Part shown: positions 58,077 through 64,000 of the stretch, one piece after another
How positions within the stretch are numbered: the stretch's first letter is position 1
Layout: every line of letters begins with the position of its first letter
Assembly: GCF_050389805.1 (NCBI RefSeq)
Contig: NZ_CP130945.1
Location: 434,001-498,000, forward strand
DNA from: Bacillus_BD sp050389805
GTDB taxonomy: Bacteria; Bacillota; Bacilli; Bacillales; Cytobacillaceae
Direction of reading: 5' to 3'
Length of the DNA stretch: 64,000 nt
Notes under the pieces: model-generated
The model's input: the letters and a program-made list of their open reading frames with translations, nothing else
Told to the model about the DNA's origin: nothing
The model's database searches: none
Position numbers and translations under genes: made by a program

Positions 58077-58149
58077 AAACACACCTCCGCTTTTCATCTT
58101 TGACGGAAAGAGGTGTGTTTTATACGGTTAAGCAAATATAACTAACTAT

Positions 58150-58281
58150 TTATTGTTTCTGATCGTCAAATTTCAAATCAAATCTTAATTGAACAGATTC
58201 CTCTGTATCTGTGTGCTTAATAAGTATTTGGATAATTCCTTTCTCCTGACCGGGGAAAGAATTAATGGTTTTTTCTTTCAT
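58150..58281 (-). CDS. Small hypothetical protein, 43 aa
   Basis: The ATG at 58281 follows CGGGAGGATAAACA. The 43-residue acidic product (KEKTINSFPGQEKGIIQILI ... LRFDLKFDDQKQ) has no recognised family. It overlaps the end of the gene at 58262-58432 by 20 nt, which suggests coupling in one transcript toward the recombinases. Confidence 0.55.
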   Translation of the reverse strand: MKEKTINSFPGQEKGIIQILIKHTDTEESVQLRFDLKFDDQKQ

Positions 58282-58432
58282 TGTTTATCCTCCCGTATTT
58301 ATTGGCTAGAAATTGCTCTAGTAGGAACGGGGATAAAAAGCCTTCCTCTTGAAGCCTTACCAATTTTTCTACTAAAGTGTTTTGATTTAATCTCGTAAAT
58401 GGAAAATCTTGATCTGTATGTCTCAAGCACAT
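58262..58432 (-). CDS. Small hypothetical protein, 56 aa
   Basis: The frame runs from ATG 58432 (AGGAAGTG just upstream) to 58262. The product, CLRHTDQDFPFTRLNQNTLV then LVRLQEEGFLSPFLLEQFLA, looks helical and may be a small regulator. No family is recognised. It is the second of the small-ORF chain. Confidence 0.5.
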   Translation of the reverse strand: MCLRHTDQDFPFTRLNQNTLVEKLVRLQEEGFLSPFLLEQFLANKYGRINNERKNH

Positions 58433-58457
58433 TCACTTCCTAACTGTTCTTTCTTAT

Positions 58458-58583
58458 CTATTGTTTTTTTTCATTCGCTGGTTGATCTATCATTCTTTCT
58501 AATTCTGAAACTAATAAATCTTGGATAATAGTTCTTGCATTAAGTGCATTTTCTTGTGAAGCGTAGCAGCGTATAACTTTCAA
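58458..58583 (-). CDS. Small hypothetical protein, 41 aa
   Basis: A TTG start at 58583 follows AAGGAGAGAGAG. The 41-residue product (KVIRCYASQENALNARTIIQ then DLLVSELERMIDQPANEKKQ) is probably one helix. It is the first ORF of a minus-strand chain leading to the three recombinases. Function unknown. Confidence 0.5.
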   Translation of the reverse strand: MKVIRCYASQENALNARTIIQDLLVSELERMIDQPANEKKQ

Positions 58584-58915
58584 AAACTCTCTCTCCTTTT
58601 TTTAGTGATGAATATGTCTGAAAAGTGGATGTAACTAAAACTCAATACTGATTCTTGTATGTAAGTGTTAAATTATTGGTTTAATTACTTCCAAATTTAT
58701 TGCTTAAAAATTTTCAAATGGATTATATTCTCTAATTTTTTTAAAACCCAGTTTTTAGAGAAAAAAGTTCAAAAAAATATTTATTTTATTTTTACAGGGT
58801 AAAAGTCCTGTGAACATAGACTCTGTTTGAAGGGATTACCATTATATTTCCAAGTGCTGTTGTAGTATAATTAACTTACATATGTATATATGATTTTCAT
58901 TTATGGGGTGTAACA
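58584..58915. promoter_or_regulatory. Divergent AT-rich region between small ORFs and hsdM
   Basis: This region holds no gene I can support. It must carry the promoters for the minus-strand recombinase transcript and for hsdMSR. TATAAT (58866-58871) lies 45 nt before hsdM without a clear -35. ACATATGTATATATG just after it is a near-palindrome that could be an operator. The hsdM ribosome binding site GGGGTG is weak. Confidence 0.4.
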
Positions 58916-60391
58916 ATGATTACTGGAGAAATAAAAAACAAAGTGGATAAAGTCTGGGAAACATTCTGGACAGGTGGAATAACAAATCCTTTAACTGTTA
59001 TTGAGCAGTTTACATATCTTTTATATATAAAAACATTGGATGATAACGAGAAGAAAAAAGAAATGGATGCGGAACTATTAGGCCTTGACTTCGAGGGCAT
59101 CTTTCCAAAAGATAAGCCACAGCTACGTTGGTCTATTTTTTCAAATATGGGCCCGGATGAAATGTTTAATGTTGTATCCCAGGAAGTTTTCCCATTTATT
59201 AAAGACCTGGGGGAGAAAGGATCTGTTTACTCTAAATTTATGAAGGATGCTATTTTCGTAATTCCTACACCATCACTCTTAGCAAGAGTAGTTGCAGGAA
59301 TAAATGGGTTAATGCAAGCCAGTAATACAGATGGTAAAAAGGATACTTTAGGTGATTTATATGAGTATTTACTTTCTAAACTTTCTACTGCTGGAACAAA
59401 TGGTCAATTCAGGACTCCCCGTCATATCATTGATATGATTGTTAAATTGATGAAGCCAACACCTGAAGATATTATAGTAGATCCGGCAGCTGGTTCAGCA
59501 GGATTTCTTGTTTCCGCAGGAGACTATCTAAAAGAAAATCATAGTGATATGTTTCTAGTTCAAAGTCTGAGGGAGCATTTCAACCAAAAAATGTTCCACG
59601 GATTTGAAATGGATGGAACAATGCTTCGTATTGGGGCAATGAATATGATGCTTCACGGAGTAGATAATCCTAATATTGCTTACCGAGATAGTTTATCCGA
59701 GCAAAATAAGGATAATGAGCAGTACACTCTTGTTCTAGCTAATCCACCTTTTAAAGGTTCTTTGGATTATGATTCCGTATCTAATGATCTTCTAAAAATA
59801 ACAAAAACAAAGAAGACTGAGTTATTATTCTTAGCATTATTTATTAGAATGCTTAAAAAAGGCGGAAGAGCTGCTGTTATTGTTCCAGATGGTGTTCTCT
59901 TTGGTAGTTCTAATGCACATAAATCTATTCGAAAAGTAATTGTTGATAATCATAAATTAGAAGCAATTATTTCAATGCCATCAGGAGTGTTTAAACCTTA
60001 CGCAGGGGTTTCAACTGCAATAATGATTTTTACAAAAACAGGTGTTGGTGGAACTGATAAAATTTGGTTCTATGATATGAAAGCAGATGGTTATTCTTTA
60101 GATGATAAACGCCTTCCAGTAAAAGAAAATGATATTCCAGATATAATTTCTAGGTTTAATGATTTGGCTGCTGAGAAAGAAAGAAAGCGTACTGAACAAT
60201 CCTTTTTTGTACAAGTAGATGAAATTCGGAATAATGGATATGACTTATCTATTAACAAATATAAAAAGATTGAATATGAAGAAGTAGTTTATGACAAACC
60301 TGAAGTTATAATGAAAAATTTATTGGCTATTGAGGTAGAAATTGAAACTGGTTTAAAAGAATTAAAAGGTTTAATTGAAGGAAGTTTATAA
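58916..60391 (+). CDS. hsdM: Type I restriction-modification DNA methyltransferase HsdM
   Basis: This N6-adenine methyltransferase subunit is 491 residues. The N-terminal HsdM domain (residues 1-130, WETFWTGGITNPLTVIEQFTYLLYIK) is followed by SAM motif I DPAAGSAGF from Asp189, catalytic NPPF at 276-279, and motifs around FHGFEMDGTMLRIGAMNMMLHG. With HsdS it methylates the host's recognition sequence; with HsdR it forms the restriction complex. The next gene starts 1 nt after the stop. Confidence 0.96.
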   Translation: MITGEIKNKVDKVWETFWTGGITNPLTVIEQFTYLLYIKTLDDNEKKKEMDAELLGLDFEGIFPKDKPQLRWSIFSNMGPDEMFNVVSQEVFPFIKDLGEKGSVYSKFMKDAIFVIPTPSLLARVVAGINGLMQASNTDGKKDTLGDLYEYLLSKLSTAGTNGQFRTPRHIIDMIVKLMKPTPEDIIVDPAAGSAGFLVSAGDYLKENHSDMFLVQSLREHFNQKMFHGFEMDGTMLRIGAMNMMLHGVDNPNIAYRDSLSEQNKDNEQYTLVLANPPFKGSLDYDSVSNDLLKITKTKKTELLFLALFIRMLKKGGRAAVIVPDGVLFGSSNAHKSIRKVIVDNHKLEAIISMPSGVFKPYAGVSTAIMIFTKTGVGGTDKIWFYDMKADGYSLDDKRLPVKENDIPDIISRFNDLAAEKERKRTEQSFFVQVDEIRNNGYDLSINKYKKIEYEEVVYDKPEVIMKNLLAIEVEIETGLKELKGLIEGSL

Positions 60392-60392
60392 T

Positions 60393-61538
60393 ATGAAAGA
60401 ATTTACTGTTAAGCAATTGTTTAAAATAACAAAAGGGAAAAAGGTTGAGCAAATAAGTCCCGAAAATATAAATAAAGTTAGGTTTATTCAAATAGATGAT
60501 TTACGTAATAACAATAATATAAAATATTGTTCTAATGATGAAAAGTATGTATACGCAACGAAGAATGATGTAATTATTGCTTGGGACGGAGCTAATGCAG
60601 GTACTATTGGATATAGTCTGGAAGGTGCTATAGGTAGTACCCTTGCAGTATTAAAAAGGAGGAGAGAAGATTTTTCTATCGCTTATGTAGCAAAATTTTT
60701 GCAATCTAAATCTCAATTTTTAAGAGATAATTGTACAGGTGCAACGATACCTCATATTTCCAGACAGGTATTAGAAAATATTAAGATTCCACTTCCATCT
60801 TTCGAAACACAAGAAAAAATTGTTGACGTATTAGATAAAGTTCAAGCTCTTGTAGAAAAACGTAAAATTCAAATATCATCATTAACAGCTCTTACTCAAA
60901 GTGTTTTTTTGGAAATTTTTGGAGACCCGGTTTGTAATAACAAAGGATGGACTACTTATAAACTTGAGGATATATGTACTAAAATTACTGACGGAACCCA
61001 CGATACTCCTAAAAGGTTATCTTCAGGAGTTATGTTAATTACAGGGAAGAATATTAGACCTTTTCAAATAGATTATTCTAATTTGGATTACGTATCAGAA
61101 GACGACCATAAAATAATATATTCGAGATGTAACCCTGAGTATGGTGATATACTTTACACAAATATCGGTGTGAATCTTGGTACAGCAGTAATGAATGATA
61201 TCCTTGAAGAATTTAGTATGAAAAACGTCGCTTTATTAAAAATAAATAAAGGTCTAGTTGAATCTAGATATTTGGAGTCTTTATTAAATTATGTGCCAAT
61301 GAAAAACTCAATTATAGAAACATCATCGAGTGGTGGAGCACAAAAGTTCTTAAGTCTAGGAAAAATTAAGAATGTTGTTTTACCAATTCCACCATTAGAG
61401 ACTCAACTTAAATATACCAAAATAGTTGAGGAAATATTGCAACGAAAAAATTTATTAGAGAAGAATTTGATAAACATTGAAGATTTATCTAACTCCCTGA
61501 TGCAACAGGCGTTTAAAGGAGTATTATTTAGCAATTAA
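60393..61538 (+). CDS. hsdS: Type I restriction specificity subunit HsdS
   Basis: The 381-residue protein has two target recognition domains. TRD1 is residues 1-150 (TVKQLFKITKGKK ... VLENIKIPLPSFETQEKIV). TRD2 is residues about 195-360 (TYKLEDICTKITDGTHDTPK ... IKNVVLPIPPLETQLKYT). Each is followed by a conserved helix (central one ...VQALVEKRKIQISSLTALTQS). It sets the bipartite recognition site. ATG 60393 is chosen over TTG 60375 because AAGGAAG lies 8 nt before it. Confidence 0.94.
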   Translation: MKEFTVKQLFKITKGKKVEQISPENINKVRFIQIDDLRNNNNIKYCSNDEKYVYATKNDVIIAWDGANAGTIGYSLEGAIGSTLAVLKRRREDFSIAYVAKFLQSKSQFLRDNCTGATIPHISRQVLENIKIPLPSFETQEKIVDVLDKVQALVEKRKIQISSLTALTQSVFLEIFGDPVCNNKGWTTYKLEDICTKITDGTHDTPKRLSSGVMLITGKNIRPFQIDYSNLDYVSEDDHKIIYSRCNPEYGDILYTNIGVNLGTAVMNDILEEFSMKNVALLKINKGLVESRYLESLLNYVPMKNSIIETSSSGGAQKFLSLGKIKNVVLPIPPLETQLKYTKIVEEILQRKNLLEKNLINIEDLSNSLMQQAFKGVLFSN

Positions 61539-61581
61539 TAAGTTAATATGCAAAATAGAACGGTTTTAGGGGGGGATTGAT

Positions 61582-64000
61582 TTGTTACGCAATTTTGAGT
61601 TTTTAGTAGAAAAAGCTCAATTTAATAGTTTTGCAAATGCTTGCTTGGAGGCAGAGAAAAGCCTCCAAGTGAGTCCGGCTACTTGTGCAATTTTGACTCG
61701 TCGTGCATTTGAATTAGCTGTAAAATGGCTATATGCTTCCGATAGTGAGCTAAAGGTACCTTATCAGGATAATTTGTCAAGTTTGATTCACGAGCCAACA
61801 TTTAAATCAATCATTGATGAGGATCTTTTCCCTTTAATGAAATATATCATTAAACTAGGTAACGTGGCAGTACACACAAACTCAAACATTACACGAGATG
61901 AAGCAGTGTTAGCGTTACATAATCTTCATCAATTTATTGATTGGTTAGATTATTGTTATTCTGATAATTATTCAGAGTCAGAATTCAACGAAGAAGTTCT
62001 TTTGAGTGGAGAAGAGTCAAGAAAAAGACCTGAAGAATATAAAGAGTTGTACGAGAAATTAAGCTCGAAGGATCGAAAACTTGAAGACTTGATGCAGGAA
62101 AATGAAAAACTGAGGAAGGTTTTAACTGAAAAACGAATAGAAAATACAGAACAATACGATTTCCAAGTAGATGAACTCTCGGAATATAACACCCGAAAAA
62201 TTTATATTGATCTGGAGCTTAAATTAGCAGGGTGGGAGTTTGGGCGAGACGTTCTTGTAGAGTATCAAGTAACAGGTATGCCGAATAATCAAGGTATTGG
62301 ATTTGTTGATTATGTGTTACTTGGTGACAATGGTAAGCCAATAGCTGTAGTTGAAGCAAAGAAAACTTCGTATGATGCAAACAAAGGAAAGCAGCAAGCT
62401 AAATTATATGCTGATTGCATTGAACAAATGCACGGACAAAGACCAATTATCTTCTACACAAATGGATTCGATATTCGCCTTTGGGATGATGTGAATTACC
62501 CTGAGAGGAAAGTATCTGGGTTTTATACAAAGTCGGATCTTCAATTATTAATTGATCGTCGAACAATTCAAAGACCCTTAGTGGATATTGAAATTAAAGA
62601 TGAGATCTCCAACCGTTATTACCAAAAAGAAGCAATCCTTGCTGTTTGTGAGGCTATTCAATCAAAACAACGAAAAACACTCTTAGTTATGGCTACTGGA
62701 AGCGGTAAAACAAGAACCGCAGTATCCCTAGTAGATGTTTTAGTAAGACACAACTGGGTGAAAAATGTATTGTTCTTGGCAGACAGAACTGCTCTAGTTC
62801 TACAAGCAAAGAAAAACTTTAATAATCTCCTACCAAGTATGACTCTTTGTAATTTGCTTGATAACAAAGATAACCCAGAATTAAGCCGGATGGTATTTTC
62901 GACATATCCAACGATGATGAATGCAATTGATGATACTAAGCGAAAAGACGGTAATAAGCTTTTTACAGTAGGTCATTTCGATTTAATCATTATAGATGAA
63001 AGTCACCGGAGTATTTATAAAAAATACCGGGAAATCTTTGATTACTTTGATGGTGTCCTTTTAGGGCTAACAGCGACCCCAAAGGATGAAATCGATAAAA
63101 ATACTTATGATATTTTTGGCTTAGAAACTGGTGCCCCTACTTATGCATATGAACTTGAACAGGCAGTAAAAGATGGTTATTTAGTCGAGTATCGAACTAT
63201 TGAGTCAACTTCTAAGATCCTGGATGATGGCCTCCGTTATGATGAATTGTCGGATGAAGAAAAAGAACAATTTGAAGATACTTTTGGTGAAGAAGAAGGC
63301 GAAGAAATAGGCCACTCTGCTGTTAACCAGTGGTTGTTTAATGACAATACTATCGATCAAGTACTGAATGACCTAATGGAGAAAGGAATTAAGGTTGAGG
63401 GTGGAGATAAGCTTGGTAAGACAATTATCTTTGCTAATAATTCCAAGCACGCTAAACGTATCGTTGAACGTTTTAACCATATATATCCGCAATACAACGG
63501 TAAATTTGCTGCTCAAATTGATTATAAAGTCGATTATGTACAAACTCTAATAGACGATTTTTCAACAAAGGATAAATTTCCGCAAATTGCAGTATCTGTC
63601 GATATGTTAGATACAGGGGTAGATATTCCTGAAGTGGTCAACCTGGTATTTTTCAAAAAAGTTCGTTCAAAGTCGAAGTTCTGGCAGATGATTGGCCGAG
63701 GTACTCGCCTATGTTCAAATCTCTTTGGAGTCGGTGAGGATAAAGAGTACTTTTTAATTTTTGATTATTTAAGAAACTTTGAGTTTTTTAGAGAAAATCA
63801 AAAAGGAATTGAAGGCAAAGTTTCAGTTGGATTAACTGAACGGATCTTTAATTTGAAAGTAGATATTATTAAAGAGCTTCAAGCACTTGATTTCCAAGAA
63901 GAACTTTATATTCGGCACCGTAAAGAACTAATTGAAGATGTTTATCAAGAGATTAGCCGGCTAAATGAGGAAAACTTCCAAGTAAGAATGCATTTGCAGT
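61582..64000 (+). CDS. hsdR: Type I restriction endonuclease subunit HsdR, partial (3' end outside window)
   Basis: TTG 61582 is chosen after AGGGGGGG; 806 codons lie in the window, all open. Domains in order: DUF4145-like N-terminus (residues 1-130), coiled linker, HSDR_N nuclease with Asp243 and Glu258-x-Lys260 (PD-(D/E)xK), helicase with ATGSGKT at 371-377, DESH at 472-475, LTATP near 496, and a C-terminal RecA fold with QMIGRGTR near 702. It cuts and translocates unmethylated DNA. This EcoEI-like arrangement is intact as far as seen. Confidence 0.95.
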   Translation, partial: MLRNFEFLVEKAQFNSFANACLEAEKSLQVSPATCAILTRRAFELAVKWLYASDSELKVPYQDNLSSLIHEPTFKSIIDEDLFPLMKYIIKLGNVAVHTNSNITRDEAVLALHNLHQFIDWLDYCYSDNYSESEFNEEVLLSGEESRKRPEEYKELYEKLSSKDRKLEDLMQENEKLRKVLTEKRIENTEQYDFQVDELSEYNTRKIYIDLELKLAGWEFGRDVLVEYQVTGMPNNQGIGFVDYVLLGDNGKPIAVVEAKKTSYDANKGKQQAKLYADCIEQMHGQRPIIFYTNGFDIRLWDDVNYPERKVSGFYTKSDLQLLIDRRTIQRPLVDIEIKDEISNRYYQKEAILAVCEAIQSKQRKTLLVMATGSGKTRTAVSLVDVLVRHNWVKNVLFLADRTALVLQAKKNFNNLLPSMTLCNLLDNKDNPELSRMVFSTYPTMMNAIDDTKRKDGNKLFTVGHFDLIIIDESHRSIYKKYREIFDYFDGVLLGLTATPKDEIDKNTYDIFGLETGAPTYAYELEQAVKDGYLVEYRTIESTSKILDDGLRYDELSDEEKEQFEDTFGEEEGEEIGHSAVNQWLFNDNTIDQVLNDLMEKGIKVEGGDKLGKTIIFANNSKHAKRIVERFNHIYPQYNGKFAAQIDYKVDYVQTLIDDFSTKDKFPQIAVSVDMLDTGVDIPEVVNLVFFKKVRSKSKFWQMIGRGTRLCSNLFGVGEDKEYFLIFDYLRNFEFFRENQKGIEGKVSVGLTERIFNLKVDIIKELQALDFQEELYIRHRKELIEDVYQEISRLNEENFQVRMHLQ

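Larger units (their letters stand above)
52330..64000. mobile_element. Integrated element with three serine recombinases and a type I R-M system
   Basis: The left boundary is inferred from the break in RlmCD homology near 52330. Beyond it follow three large serine recombinase genes, a truncated fourth, small ORFs and hsdMSR. All but hsdMSR are on the minus strand, pointing at the attachment site. In B. subtilis 168 the same locus after yefA carries a prophage-like region with resolvase genes, which supports a hotspot at this gene. The right end and its attachment repeat are outside the window. Confidence 0.8.

Noticed and set aside
58189..58398. Plus-strand 69-codon ORF in the small-ORF region
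   Set aside because: It is antisense to two minus-strand ORFs that have ribosome binding sites; it has none.

Overview
The window looks like a stretch of chromosome from a low-GC member of the Bacillaceae. The evidence is the gene order, the strong AGGAGG-type ribosome binding sites, frequent TTG/GTG starts, and a gene series that follows the Bacillus subtilis order (yebG, pur operon, yerA-yerB-yerC, pcrB-pcrA-ligA-yerH, an OpuE-type transporter, gatCAB, dgkB, rlmCD/yefA). Species cannot be fixed from the sequence alone. The window opens inside a 23S rRNA gene and closes inside hsdR.

Layout. 1-2275: end of an rRNA operon (23S 3' part, 5S, strong terminator). 2397-16147: yebG, then the 12-gene purine operon purEKBCSQLFMNHD. 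A PurR box pair, a sigma-A-like promoter and a guanine-type purine riboswitch with antiterminator/terminator precede it. Together these genes convert PRPP to IMP and part of the AMP branch. 16237-27541: small proteins, yerA, yerB, yerC, pcrB, pcrA, ligA and the CamS-like lipoprotein gene. The essential helicase gene pcrA is interrupted by a 799-nt group II intron without an ORF; splicing it out restores a 743-residue PcrA exactly. 27921-30877: glyoxylate shunt aceB-aceA. 31256-35263: yueI and gatCAB. 35614-41552: a Na+/proline-type symporter, a thioredoxin-like protein, a PlsY paralogue, a CNNM/CorC-type protein and dgkB. 41613-42927: an FMN-binding-like lipoprotein and a SET-domain protein. 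43112-49281: a trehalose locus (treP with fused EIIA, treA, treR) plus an oligo-1,6-glucosidase gene, with TreR operators and a cre-like site at the treP promoter. 49611-52427: a second CNNM protein and rlmCD.

52.3 kb to the end is an integrated element lying against the 3' end of rlmCD. It carries three different large serine recombinases and a fourth, truncated recombinase copy whose catalytic serine is asparagine. It also has a chain of at least four tiny ORFs, an array of five 16-bp repeats spaced in multiples of about 31-33 bp, and a type I restriction-modification system (hsdM-hsdS-hsdR) as cargo. The right end is outside the window. This recombinase trio with its repeat array and dead paralogue is the best candidate here for an undescribed system.

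Intergenic spaces hold several repeat families: two unrelated tandem arrays that share a 51-bp period, three copies of an element bounded by CTAGCTCCAGCGCC and GGCGCTT.CGCTTTT, a GGGGACGGTTCT inverted-repeat cluster, and four palindromes in front of dgkB that resemble repressor operators.
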